Positions 30,932-42,443 of a DNA stretch of 64,000 nucleotides are shown here, piece after piece. The translations under genes and the position numbers were made by a program. Each line of letters begins with the position of its first letter. The stretch's first letter is position 1. Source of the DNA: Porpolomopsis calyptriformis (lineage: Eukaryota; Basidiomycota; Agaricomycetes; Agaricales; Hygrophoraceae); assembly GCA_951640195.1 (NCBI GenBank), contig OX621163.1:1612001-1676000 (forward strand), written 5' to 3'. The notes under the pieces were generated by a model that worked only from the letters and a program-made list of their open reading frames with translations, was not told the DNA's origin and searched no databases.

Positions 30932-32292
30932 TCAGAGTTTGCCTCTCGAATCGGGGACGCTTTCGATTGTGAAACCAAGCCTGGGGAAATGGCACCGGAC
31001 GACCGAGGATCCATCTTGCGTCACGATTTCGATTACAAACTCCTCGTGGTTCAAGCCGACGAGCTTTCCGGTGGTGGGGAACCCTCGTCCTGAAGAATGC
31101 ACCGAATGGAATTAATGGGACAGGAGAGTTATTGGTTCTTAATGTCACGCACCTGTGTCATCTGGAGCTATGGCTACCAAGGTGTCCCGTTTAACATTGA
31201 GTCGGTTTGCTTCGACGGGGTCGAAGCCGACGACATCGTAGGACTCGAATGGGGATGAGAGGATCAAGTTGGCTGCTTCCTCGCCTGTGATATCCTTGAA
31301 GATCGGTGGCGTGTTTTTTGCTTTGAGCAACGTAGCCATACGTGTCATCCACTATCGGGTATCAGCTTTTGTTTATTTGGCGTCGGATGAATTCAAGAAC
31401 ATACTTTGAGCGTATATGGGTGGATTTCGTGAATGAAGGCTCTTTCCTTAGGAAAAAGTGTATAAATTGCATATAGTGATATATCTGCAAGACTCGGCTG
31501 ATCGGTGTCGAATAGCCACACTCTTTCATCTGCTAGTTGACTTTCTACCATTGCCTTTGAAAGATTCAACAGAACCGTCACATTTAATGTCAAGTTGTGA
31601 GGGCGTACCAAATGAGATGACAGTAAACTAGCTTTCTGAGGTCGCTGCTTCATCCAGGCCTCCGTGTCTATAGTGGATCCGATCCACTGTCCCAGGGCGA
31701 ATATCAGCATGCGGGAACCAAAACAGACGAAGCGCCGCTCGATTCGTACATAAACACTTACGTCGCTCCTATCGGCGATGAAAGACGGCGGAAATTTTTC
31801 CCATTTAAAAAAACCGAAAGTCAAAGGGAACAGAGTCTTGTCCACATAAGACTGAGTGAACAATTGGATGTTCCCCATGTCTATCTTCCCACCGCCTGTT
31901 CGTGGCGGAAAAATAGTCCCATAGCCGGCCGAAGAAGGGAAACGACGCTCCAAAGCGGACGATATGAGGCTGGTGTCACAGTATACGTCATTGCCGATCG
32001 CAAGAACAGGCACACGACGGTACGGAATGCCGAGCATTTCAGAAAGCTCAGGGCGGGGCAAAATAAAATTAATCTGCGTACCAGCAAGCTAGACGTGAAC
32101 CACGGGAATTTCAGTTGCATGCTGGCTTACCTTTACTCGGTGATGCGAAATGTTCTTCATGGTCAGGACGTGGTCAATCTTTTGAGCGAACGGAGATCCA
32201 TGGTAGCTGACCAGAAAACAAAAATTTGCGGCTCATTTACCTGCAAGTTGGGGACCTGCTCACCGATACAAAATCACAGCTGGGTGAGACAT
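30932..32292 (-). CDS. Glutathione S-transferase-fold protein (fungal)
   Basis: Seven exons (32264-32292, 32131-32206, 31762-32073, 31609-31686, 31405-31554, 31153-31351, 30932-31089) give 333 residues. The N-terminus MSHPAVILYRYHGSPFAQKI is a thioredoxin-fold start with the Ser-Pro-Phe-Ala catalytic or binding loop of fungal GSTs; VPVLAIGNDVYCDTSLI supplies the cis-proline and GSH-binding strand. The helical C-terminal domain includes WLFDTDQPSLADISLYAIYTLF, the typical D-xx-SLAD motif. A further 120-residue C-terminal extension (FPTTGKLVGLNHEEF, IEIVTQDGSSVVRCHFPRLG) is beta-rich and not in ordinary GSTs; it fits the long fungal GST-like class of unknown substrate. Divergent from the TFIIF gene. 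Confidence 0.8.
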
Positions 32293-32825
32293 GTTCACGG
32301 TTGAAGTGTATCCGGTCGGCAACCTCCATTCAACATCATAAGCGATCAATCTTTTTCGAAGCTAGGATTACGTCGCAGTGTGCAGTGACCGGATTGTGCA
32401 GGCGAGAACCCGACATGTTCAAACACGGCATACAGGAGGACAGATGGCCCATGAAATTGAGACACTGATTTGTGGTCAACCTCAAGATACAACTGATTTC
32501 ATGTTCGTTCCAGAGTGCTTCTCATTTCCCGTTAACAAATGCAAGCTCGGGAAACGTTCGCACTAAACATCCTCTGGTTTCCATATTTATAAAGGCAGCG
32601 CCGGGAGCCCCCTTCGATAAACATTTCCTGATCTCAGGGAACACTCGTGGCTTATTGCAATGGATGGGGAGCTGTCCAAGTGGAATAGTCGAGCAAATGA
32701 GGATAGTGAGTTCCACCAACCAAGCCAAACTGCATTTATCGCAGATACCAAAAAGAGTCACGTGGATGTACTTATATATCGTGACCGTGAGAACTTTCCA
32801 TCACAATCCGCCCCTCACCTGCACC
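32293..32825. promoter_or_regulatory. Divergent promoter region GST-like/TFIIF
   Basis: 533 bases between the ATGs of a minus and a plus gene. An ORF reading into TFIIF from 32472 is upstream, without family similarity before MAPKDP. No clear element recognised. Confidence 0.45.
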
Positions 32826-35051
32826 ATGGCACCTAAAGATCCAGCATCTATTCTCTTCCACCCCAAGAAGCCGAAGAAAGACCCAAGGAAAATACCTCCC
32901 GTTGTCAGCCGATCCGTTCCATCACCACCACCAGAACCTACACCCGAAGAGCAACTTCAGTTGCCAGATGGACCATACCAAGAGTTTCGACTCATGTCTT
33001 CGGCACTCAACGGCTGGAAGTACGACGTGATGAAATTCGATTCCCGAAAACCTATCGATATTTCGACGTGGCAAGCGCCTATAAAATTAAATAGAAAGGA
33101 TCCACGCCGAGAAGAGGCCACCCCCAGTATCGCTCCAGCAGCCGTGAGGTCCATGCTGGGGCCTGATGGAAAGCCAGTTATTGGTGCCGATGGGAAGGTA
33201 GTGATGCTCGATGCCGAAGGTCGGCCCATTCACACTGATACATTTGGAGGATCGGGAAAGGATACTAAAGGGAAGGGTGTATCGAACAACCCTCGGAAGA
33301 AGTTTCAAAAGAAGACGCGCCAGGTTTTTTTGATTCCGGAGGCGACGCGGCTGTTGAGGAAAGAGGAGAGGTATCCCTGGGTCATGGAGGACTCCTCCCA
33401 GAAACAAATTTGGGTGGGCAAATTGGATGACCTCTCCAAGTCGGAAACACACGCGTTCTTTATGCCTGCTGCGAACGACATCTTCAAGTTTGTGCCCGCC
33501 CATCGATGGTACAAATTTCAAAAGAAACCCAACTATCACATTCCAAGCCTGGAAGAAGCTGAATCAATAGTATGTATTTCAACGGCATTTCTCGCGCAAG
33601 ATATTTACGAAGCATAATAGATGGCACAGTTTCAGAAGAACAAGGATCCCGAGCGTTGGCTTCTTCACCACCGTAACGGTAAAGCCCCTTCGGCCGCCAC
33701 ATCCGCGATTTTCAAGGCTGAAGCAGAAGGGCGGGCGCTTTCGGGTAGCAGTAAAATCGTTTACAACGCAAGTCAGAGCCTGGGTCCTGGAGGGCGGAGG
33801 CTGAAGATAAGGGACAGTGGTATGGAGGGGCTCTTTGGTGATGACGACGATGAGGACTTCAAAAAAAGGAAAGAGAAAGAGTATGGTGGCGAAGGTGATT
33901 TTGATGAAATTGTGTACGAACACGAGTTCGACGATGACGAGGAGAAAATGGGTGACGAGAATGAGGACGAAGAAGCGAAGGAACTCGAGGTAACGTCGTC
34001 TTCTTAAATTTACTCTGTATCCACCATTTTTAAACTGTGTTTGAAATGCAGGAACGACTCAAACGGGAGTACAAAAGTGCGAATAAACAACGAGAAGGCT
34101 ATGTGGACGAATCGGATGATGATGACCATGAACGTCTGGTGACGAAAGAAGAAAAGGCCATGAAGCGACTAATTCGCAACCTGGAGAAGAACACCGCATA
34201 TGAAAGCGACGAGGAGAAAAATCCATACGCAAGCTCGGTGGGCAAGAGACTAATTCTCTGTAAAAACAGTTTCTCATTGTTTCACTCAGGAGGATGAGTC
34301 CGAGGATGAGCCAGAGCCCCCTCAGGCCCCGAGCGAACCTGTAATTCAGCAACCACAGCAAGCGCCCTCCTCGCGCTCAGGCTCCCAAACACCAAAGACC
34401 GTGGCCGCCCCTTCTCGTCCTCAGGCCGCGTCGCAAGAGGGTTCACGAGCAACATCTCCTTCGCCGGTAGGACTAAGCGGCCACTCCGTTGTAGCTAAAC
34501 GGGCGACAAGCCCCAAAGGACCGAAAATGAAGACGAATCATGCGAGCCGCGCGGTAAGCCCTTTCGGTGCCAGTGGTGCAGCGAGGTCGACATCAGGTAG
34601 TCGTGCCACAAGCCCGGTGGTAGGGGTGGGAAGTAGGGCGGGGAGTCCAATCGCGCAGTCCTCTCCTCATGGTGGAAAGCGGCCGAACAACAAGCGGAAA
34701 GCGGACGAATTACAAAACGGAAACACATCACCGCCCATCTCCGGGAGTGATGGTTCTGCGGCCCCGCCGAAACCTAAGAAACGAAAGTCAACGGCAACAA
34801 GTGGTTCCGCTCCTACCGGTGGACTAGAAGACAGAATGGTGATCGAATGGTTGAGGAACACACCTAACGCGAAGACGAGAGATTGTATTCAGCACTTCAC
34901 GCCCTACTTGACGGACGAAGCCAAGAAGGGCAAGTTTACGGCACTTGTGAAGGAAGTAGCGCAGCTAAAGGGGGGCGTGTTAGTATTGCGGAATGCATAC
35001 CGAGGGGGAGGGTCTGTCGCAGCTTCTCCGGTTGCGACACCAGTGGCTTGA
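32826..35051 (+). CDS. TFG1: Transcription initiation factor IIF alpha subunit (RAP74/Tfg1)
   Basis: General RNA polymerase II factor. Four exons (32826-33569, 33621-33989, 34052-34237, 34290-35051) give 686 residues, starting MAPKDPASILFHPKKPKK. The N-terminal dimerisation core is visible: EFRLMSSALNGWKYDVMKF, then PWVMEDSSQKQIWVG, FKFVPAHRWYKFQKK and ERWLLHHRNG. The middle is highly charged (DDDDEDFKKRKEKE, acidic clusters and KEEKAMKRLIRNLEK), then Ser/Pro-rich with repeated RATSP, SRAVSP and SRAGSP motifs that could be kinase sites. The C-terminal winged helix is present: EDRMVIEWLRNTPNAKTRDCIQHF and FTALVKEVAQLKGGVLVLR. All domains and order match the family. Confidence 0.95.
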
Positions 35052-35450
35052 GTGAGAAGAATTACATATTGCAGAGCCGTTTAATGTTTGAATGTATCAG
35101 GATCGCCAGTTATTATTGGAAAATGTTTAACATATCCAAATCAGGAAAGAGCTTTAATGATCATCTCAACGCTCGTGGTCGAACTACCAAAGGTATGCGG
35201 CACCAAATATACTGTATCCAACTCATACTTTGACTATATCACAGGTTTGGGCGCTAAGCCCCAATCCACGCCCGCAGGGCCGTGCCGACCGTACACGAAA
35301 TGAACACATTAATAGACCAAGGCACGATCTTTAGATCAAAGCTAAAAGCTATGTCGGATACAGGGCGCCATGTGAGAATCTCAGGAGCCTTATAACCCAT
35401 TAAGTAATTCAGGTCAGTGCGTCTTCAGTCGGTATGCTGCCGTTGCTGCG
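35052..35450. other. Intergenic region
   Basis: 399 bases between TFIIF alpha and chitin deacetylase, both on the plus strand. It should hold a 3' UTR and the deacetylase promoter; no gene seen. Confidence 0.5.
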
Positions 35451-36952
35451 ATGACCTGTTTACTTTTCATGTTGCCCTTCACCTTCCTCCTCCCCCTTCT
35501 CCTCCCTTCCGCTTTTTGCTTTGTTCTTCCCTATCATGATTCTCACGACGTCTCAAATGACCTCATACACGACTCTGTCTCGTGGTATCATCCTTCAGAC
35601 CACCCCGCTTATCGTCTCTTCAAACGCGATCCACCAACCGATGGCAGCCAATATCCAGAAGTAGGCTCACCAGGTGCGAGCCCTAGTTCATAACACAATC
35701 TTTTTCGCTCATCAATCCCCAGCTTGGTCTGCTGCGTATCCGCAGGGCACCCCCGATGCTTCAACACTTCCCAAGACTTGGGTTGATGCCCTCAATTCAG
35801 CCGTCGCCGCTGGAAGTATACCAGATATTCCCCAATCGATACAGTCTAATGGAAAAAACCCTACTTATCCTCCCGGATTTGACCCTAATGGTCCTAAAGT
35901 CTGTTCAGGGACTTACAAGTGCAGAAATCCGCTGGACTATTGGGACGCCCCGCCTGGTTATTTCGGAACTGGTTTTGACGACGGCCCATCAGCGGTTAGT
36001 TTCTTTATATATTTCCCCTTACCCCAACCCACACGACTTCAGGCCTCACCAACGTTGTACAAATTTCTACAAGCAAACAATATCACCTCTACTCACTTCA
36101 TGATCGGCGTCGAGATCCTCACCTATCCTAGCAATTTTCAGTTCATATTTGACACTCTGGGCGCAGACATCGCTGTGCACACGTGGACCCACCCTTACAT
36201 GACCACGCTCACCAACCTCCGTGTATTGGGCCAGCTCGGGTGGACGATGCAGCTCATACACGACTCCACGGGTGGGCGGCTGCCTCGATTCTGGAGACCA
36301 CCATATGGCGACTCGGATAACAGGGTGAGCGCGATAGCTCGGGAAGTATTCGGACTAAGGACAATCTATTGGAATCAGGAGTATGTCTTTCTTGCCACAT
36401 TGAATACTTGGCTTATCAGGCGTGATTTAGCACTGCAGATTGGAGTCTGACATCTCCAGGCGGAACAACTTTACAAGCCATCAATGCTTCTATGACCAAA
36501 TGGCTTACTGGTACAGTGGCACTCGAGTTCTTGTCCACATGTCCTAATATTCTTCCTGATCTTTAGGTCCCAAAACTCCTGGTCTTATTGTTCTAGAGCA
36601 CGAACTATTCAACCAGTCCATCCAAGCATTCATCAATGCCTACCCAGTTATCGTGGCCAACGGCTGGAACATGCTATCCGTCACTCAGCTCATTGGCAAT
36701 GGCACTGTGTATCAAAATTCACAGAATGCATTTTCTCCAGTCACTTTGGCATCTGGGATTCTCCCGGCTGACATTGGAACTCCCACTCCCACCCTTTCTC
36801 CGACGTCCACAACAAATGCGACGGCAACCGCTACTAACCCAAACAATAACAAGTCAAGTCGGGCCACAATGGCATCGAGCGTTCATCTTTCTTGGGTGGT
36901 TACCTCCTTGATTGGTGTGCTCGCAGTGCTGGACCCAACATGTTTGTTATAA
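35451..36952 (+). CDS. Chitin deacetylase, secreted, probably GPI-anchored (CE4)
   Basis: Deacetylates cell-wall chitin to chitosan. Five exons with introns 35674-35722, 35995-36042, 36381-36430 and 36511-36566. The start begins with a strong hydrophobic signal peptide (LLFMLPFTFLLPLLLPSA). NodB-domain motifs: TGFDDGPSA (motif 1, two catalytic Asp), HTWTHPYMTTLTN (metal His pair), RFWRPPYGDSDNRV (motif 3), DTADWSL (motif 4) and LIVLEHEL (motif 5, catalytic His). A KCRNPLDYWDAPPGYF Cys-containing stretch precedes motif 1. A Ser/Thr/Asn-rich stalk (TPTLSPTSTTNATATAT) and a hydrophobic C-terminus (HLSWVVTSLIGVLAVLD) fit a GPI signal. The intron in motif 4 must use the acceptor at 36430 to give DTADW. 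Confidence 0.95.
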
Positions 36953-37474
36953 TTCATTCAAGTCTTGGACTAAAACCCGACTTTGGACTAACACCGGACT
37001 TTATACGCTCACTTTAATAGTTCTTTTCTGCTCTAAATAACCTTTTTGGGACTTTCCGATGGATAGCAGTAACTATACCATGTTTTGTTTGGACGGTCTC
37101 GCTATTTCTTTGCTTCAATGGGCGTTGTTCTATACCCTGAACTGGAAGTACGGAGGGTAGTTGCAAACCTCACACTCCCTAACTTTATGGTGTTTTTAAG
37201 TCATGATGCTTCATTAATCATTATTGAGGGATTGTCATTTACATACAATGGTGAGCGGCATGAGCCAATAACAATGAATAAGGGATGTGTAGTGAAAGGA
37301 AATGTGAAGCGGGCGCCAGCGTCGACAACCGATAAAAGTTGGGTAGATCGAATGCCGTCAAGTAGATTGCACAAAAGGGCAGGCCAATGAAGAGTTCAAA
37401 AAACTGAAAACGCAGATGATATCTTTGACCCAAGAAACGCGAAAATTAGAATATACAGTTGAATAACCAGTCGT
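36953..37474. other. Convergent 3' region
   Basis: 522 bases between chitin deacetylase (+) and the kinase (-). A short plus-strand ORF at 37085-37390 has no resemblance to a family and is left out. Confidence 0.5.
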
Positions 37475-39823
37475 TCAAGTGAGGCTAGGCCATTTGATCT
37501 TGAGACCTTCCAACCACCGCATATAAAGCAAATCTGCAATTGGTGACTTGCGTACCGGTTCCTCATTCTTGGAAGAGGACGAATTTGAGGACACAGGGGC
37601 GGCGGGGAGGCCCGAGATGTCCTCCTGAACCTCTGTCACAACTAAGCCTTTGGCTGTCATTTCACTCTTGCGAGTTATCCGCTTGTGAGGGAATAACTCG
37701 CGGGAGGTGTGAATATAATGTCGTACGGCAGGGCTACTGGAGTGGTGTCACTATCAGGGCTCACCAGTAAAATGGCTGAACACATACTCATTGATACCAG
37801 AAAGGATATCCAGAATGACACGGTACGAAAGCTCTGGATTCACTTCCTTGAGTTCGGTGAACCCTCGTGAGAGCATACTAAGAGCCTCAATTTCTCGTGC
37901 ATCCATATCATCGTGGATGGCCTTACAAGGACATTGTCGTAAGCGAGCAGCGACAAAACGTATAAACAATTAGGAATCAAACCTTCTGCAAAGTCGGGAT
38001 AATGACATCGTCAACCACAGATTTTCCTGCCTGGGCGGCTTCACTGGATGTTCGCTTATGAGACGCGGAAGATTTTGAGGGTGATGGAGGCAGAGAACCA
38101 CCTCCATCCCTTCGTAAACTCCCAACAAATTCTGCTGACAACTTTAAAGATCCAGCGGCATCGACCTTCTTCATTGGCCTTATGGTATCTACCCCATTTC
38201 CGATGTCCGCCTCTCGCAACACGGTTCCTGCGCCATTAATGGCATTTCTCTCTGCATAGGACGATCGTCTGGTTGAGCGTACCGAGCCAGTATAAGCCGG
38301 AGGTGCTCCTAGCGGTGGTGACGAAAAGTCATTTAGGGGAGATTGTTCAGGACTACCAAATAGGTTTTCGTCTGACGAACTGTCTCCTGTTACTAATGCA
38401 GGCGGTTCCTCGCTGTCGGGAGAGTGCGATGGCCGGATAATCACTGTAGAATGGGCTGCACTGGAATTCATCGCGAGTCCTCCTAAGGCTGGCGTTGAAT
38501 CACTTCCTTGAGTGGAAGCTGTGGAATCGATCGACCCCTGGCCTTCGGGTGAATCGTCCTCCTCGCTCTCGTCGAGCTCTCCACCCATCAACATTGAATC
38601 CTTGATCATGCTGCTGAGTCTACCCACGGCTGCAGTTGACTTGATCGTGTCAAAGTTCCAATCGCTGCGCAATGTCGCATTGATATCCACTGACATGCGG
38701 TTCCTCGCCGAGGGTTGGTATATCTGTTGTCCTCTCGGAGGTGACCGTGTGCGGTAATCCTGATATCGTTCGATGAGCTCAGTGAGATACGACGTTTTGC
38801 GGGCGCCACGGATAAACTTGTGCTGAAGGAGTGCACTTGCAGTCGGTCGCTATTCATGATATCTGAGAATCCAGGTGGTCAGGGCTGGAAAACGCACTCA
38901 CAGCTTTGGGATCTTTCGTTAAACACTGTGCGACGAAGTCCTTGAAGATTAATGAAAATTGACCCTCCAGCACTGGGGGCTTGGCCTTTGGTATCAGGAA
39001 CAATACCCGCATTGGATGATACTCGGCGAGCGGAGGCTCTCCCATTGCCATTTCGATAGCAGTGATGCCTAAACTCCACATGTCCGCCTTCGAGTCGTAC
39101 CCTGACTGACGGATTACTTCTGGTGCCATCCAGAACGGTGTGCCGACGAATGTGTGTCTCAGCGTCGTGGTGAGTTGTGCAGCGACTCCGAAATCTGCGA
39201 GTTTCACTCTCCCAGAAGAAGAGAGCAGAACATTGGCGGCTTTGATATCGCGGTGAATAGTACCTTCTGAATGAAGATAATCGAGGCCTAACAAAAGTTC
39301 GCGGCAGATGACGGCTATGTGAGCTTCGGAGAATAAACCGGCTTTCAGGAGATCAAGGCAGGAACCACCAGCCAGATATTCCATAACTATCCAGAGTTTG
39401 TAGGCCACCACGAATGAGCCATAGTATTTGGTAACATATTCAGAGTCACATTGTGCGAGACTGGCGATCTCTTGTTGGATCTCAGAGATATCATCGTCCG
39501 AGTCCTCCAAATCTAACGGGGGAAATATCACGCGAGGGTTGAAAGATACGGGGGCAACGGCACTTACCGATCTGCTTGATGGCAACGATCTGTCTGGTCT
39601 CATTGTGCATAGCCTTGTACACTATTCCAAAGCTTCCTGTCCCAAGTTTTTCAAGCAGAGTGTATTGACTTGAAGGATCATTGCTTGGAACAGGATAAGG
39701 TTCTTTCGGGCGTATCTTATCTGCCTTTGGTGACAAGGGCGGGGAGCGAGTAAGTACTTTCGGCTGGCGTTTGGGAAGATCGTCAGTCTCGCTACGTTTC
39801 CTGAAGAGAGAACCTGGGGCCAT
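37475..39823 (-). CDS. Ste20-family GCK-III kinase (Sps1/Kic1/STK24-like)
   Basis: Ser/Thr kinase of the germinal-centre III class, likely in polarity, septation or cell-wall morphogenesis via the MOR/NDR pathway. Five exons: 39568-39823, 38902-39512, 37983-38849, 37788-37921, 37475-37736; 709 residues. Kinase motifs: [12 protein letters not shown] (P-loop), [22 protein letters not shown] (Lys and helix C Glu), [12 protein letters not shown] (HRD), ADFGVAAQL (DFG), [13 protein letters not shown] (activation segment), [20 protein letters not shown] Ser-rich linker leads to a C-terminal helical module ([27 protein letters not shown]), where relatives bind Mob- or MO25-like partners. The start at 39823 ([10 protein letters not shown]) is preferred; an upstream MASGQ with a short intron is possible. 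Confidence 0.92.
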
Positions 39824-40454
39824 GATAGGCAGAGGGAAAGAAGGGGCACGGAAAGCGCCTATGACTTGGTCTATTTCTCCCTGACCTGATGCCATACCAA
39901 AGGCGGTTTGGCACGCACACGTGTTTGGGAGAATGACAAAATGCAGGGGAAGTGATGGAAATTCAAAAAACTCAAGGCAAGTCTGACCACTTACCATATT
40001 TCGTCAAATGACAATCATAAGATGGGTCGTGGAAGTGATCACCGCCTCGGTAACTTCCACAGGACAATATTGAGTTGTGGGAACGTAAGGATGATATCAG
40101 AGATGCGAATGCAATATTAGGAGATGGGAAGCGAAGAAATGCCAAGTTCCGTCGAAATATCCGATGCGTAGAATCTAGGAAGACTGGGGGGGTTGACTGC
40201 GAGACCCAGAGTTCCGGCGTGGGTCTATCGCTAATGATTTAAAAGCCGGGTACAATACCGGTAGCACCCTACTCGATGGTGGAAGAAAGCTGGGAGGAGG
40301 AGGGAGGCTAAATGGGAGCTACACAGCACGGGCTAAGGTCACCAATATTGGTGTCACGGGGACAGGTTGCTTGCTTGCTGATGAAACATCGACTCACAAT
40401 ATTTTTCATTTAACGAGAAAAAAACAAGTAAAGATGGCAAAACAAATGCAGAGT
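39824..40454. other. Intergenic region
   Basis: 631 bases between the kinase start and the RPL35 stop, both on the minus strand. No recognisable gene; the kinase promoter and RPL35 3' UTR should be here. Confidence 0.5.
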
Positions 40455-40996
40455 TCATGCTGCCTTGATAGCGTACTTTCTTCTCGAAAAATGAATGTCC
40501 TTCTTCCGTTGCTTCAGTGTTTTGAGGGATGCTTCATGCTGTAGATACTTGATTGAGTGGTATGAAACAAGGACCAGTGCAGGAACCGACCCGGGTCAGA
40601 CGCCGTCTGATTGCTCTTGTCTTCTTCTTCCGAAGATCAAGTGGAAGATACTTCTTGCCCTTGTAGAACTCCCGCAGGTTTTGACGCGCCTTTTGGTTCA
40701 TTACTGTCAATACTCGGGCAATAGACTTGCGAACTGATGAGCTAAGGTGGAAGTTCACGGCACGGTTATAAGCAAGAACGAATCACAAGGGCTTACATCT
40801 TAGTGAGCTTGGATGCCGATCCGCCAGCGATTTTTTGCACTCGTAGAGTGAGGAGTTCGTTCTTCAACTCCACGAGTTGCTTGGACAAATCATTTTTTGA
40901 CCTGGAATGGTATCAAAAAGGTGTTCCGGCTGATAGAATTTATGTATCGGATGCGCACTTGGATTGAAGCTCGTATGCCTTTACTTGGCCTGGCAT
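40455..40996 (-). CDS. RPL35: 60S ribosomal protein L35 (uL29)
   Basis: Component of the large subunit near the exit tunnel. Four exons (40959-40996, 40797-40901, 40591-40741, 40455-40538) give 125 residues, normal length. Recognised by [69 protein letters not shown] and the ending YAIKAA. Ribosomal protein genes in fungi are rich in introns; all four exon phases fit. The HIS6 stop lies 180 bases upstream on the same strand. Confidence 0.97.
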
Positions 40997-41176
40997 ATTA
41001 GATACGATCTATGGGGGGAAGTGTTTCGTTAGTCAAAGGACTTGGCTGACAGGCAAAAAAAACAAGAATTTCACCTTGGTTTTGAGGATATGACAGGCCT
41101 GGTATCGTTCCTTTGGATCAAGCGTCTGTTGGTTTGGCGACTGCCCAGTTCAAAGCCACAATTCCCACGGTAATAA

Positions 41177-42415
41177 TTACGTAATATTCATACATTTAAC
41201 CAACTCATCAAAGCTGACCAGAGTTCCCCCAAATATATCCAGCGAACTATAGAAAGTTTGAGTTTTCAAGTTCAAGAGAAGGACATGCGGTGAATCGCAC
41301 CTTCCATACGTCAAGTCGACAAAACCACCACTGAGTCTGTCAACAAGATCGAGGTCTGAAATATCTGCAAGCAACGTTCAGCTGGCATCCACGAAAAGAA
41401 ATTTACTAACCTTTGGCTCCCCCAGCATATGTCGTCGGTATCTTCACCCATTTCCGTAAGTCTGAGAATCGATTTGATTCAAAGAAAGTGGAAAAGAATT
41501 CAACAACCTGCTTACTGATCACGAGTTCCTCGTCGATTCCTTGACACAAGCCCTCCACGTCAGCCGCATGTACCAAAAATTCACTGCAGTGGTTTAGGTT
41601 TGCACATCCAACGAAGCAACGAGAGATTGACCTGCAATATTCCGAAAGCAAATCCAAAGATTCTATTGAAGCCATGAAGAAGTCATACCACCATTGAAGA
41701 ATGTAGGATACGATACCTTTACAAACCTCCATTTCAGTTATGTCTTGCCATTTGTTGATAGCAACGAACCATTTCTGTTCTCGGCGACGACAGCTAGTGT
41801 GTTTCATTGTCAAATCAAGGAAGGTAGAGGAAGTCGTCTACCTGATGTCAACAACCAATCTATCTTTTCCAATGAGGGAAGAAATAGCCTTAAGGCGGTC
41901 CAAAGAGAATATTCCGTCCGGAAATAAATGGGAGGTGACAATGACCTACAAGCATCCCCTGTCAACGAGCCATTACGAACATGCTGGGCACCAACCTTGC
42001 TTGCCCCAGAGTTTAACCACTCCTGTGCATTCCCCGCATCGATTCCCCCACCGATCTGCAAACCTCCTGAGATTTATCAAGAATCAATATTGTGTCCAAT
42101 TCGCCGAATCACCGAACCTGGCCACGCAGCGAGAGCTTCTTTCGCAGCTGTGTTATTTCCTGGACCCAGCTTGATGACATGGCCACCCTCCAGGCCGTTT
42201 TTCATATAAAGTCGAGCATAGTCCCCAGCCGATTGACTAGCAGAGAAAGCGGCGTCATGATCGACATCATTAGATTAGAGCTGTACTAACCTTGAAACAA
42301 AATTGACCTTCAAACCCGCCGGTGCGCGATCTGAGAGCGTTCCGCCAACGATCTGCTTCACCTGGCCACCATGGAGGTCGATGCATGGCCGGAAACGACT
42401 TTTACGTGTGGTCAT
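41177..42415 (-). CDS. HIS6: ProFAR isomerase, histidine biosynthesis
   Basis: 1-(5-phosphoribosyl)-5-[(5-phosphoribosylamino)methylideneamino]imidazole-4-carboxamide isomerase, fourth step of histidine synthesis, cytosolic TIM barrel. Landmarks: [19 protein letters not shown] (first strand with catalytic Asp), [57 protein letters not shown] (second catalytic Asp) and PTTYAGGAK. About nine exons; first is 42291-42415. The last exon ends [20 protein letters not shown]. All introns can be joined with GT-AG ends. It is head-to-head with the PPR gene: only 28 bases lie between the two ATGs. Confidence 0.93.
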
Positions 42416-42443
42416 CGTTCACACAGACTGCATTTGGTGTTGT
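42416..42443. promoter_or_regulatory. 28-bp divergent start interval HIS6/PPR
   Basis: The ATG of HIS6 (-, 42415) and the last usable ATG of the PPR gene (+, 42444) are 28 bases apart. No in-frame ATG for the PPR gene exists downstream of 42444 before conserved coding sequence. Confidence 0.6.

Noticed and set aside
37085..37390. Plus-strand ORF after chitin deacetylase
   Set aside because: No family motif, lies in a convergent 3' region, composition unlike coding sequence.
42303..42443. Longer N-terminus of the PPR protein from 42303
   Set aside because: It would overlap the HIS6 coding exon on the other strand; MFCKVTTIA at 42444 already gives a mitochondrial leader.
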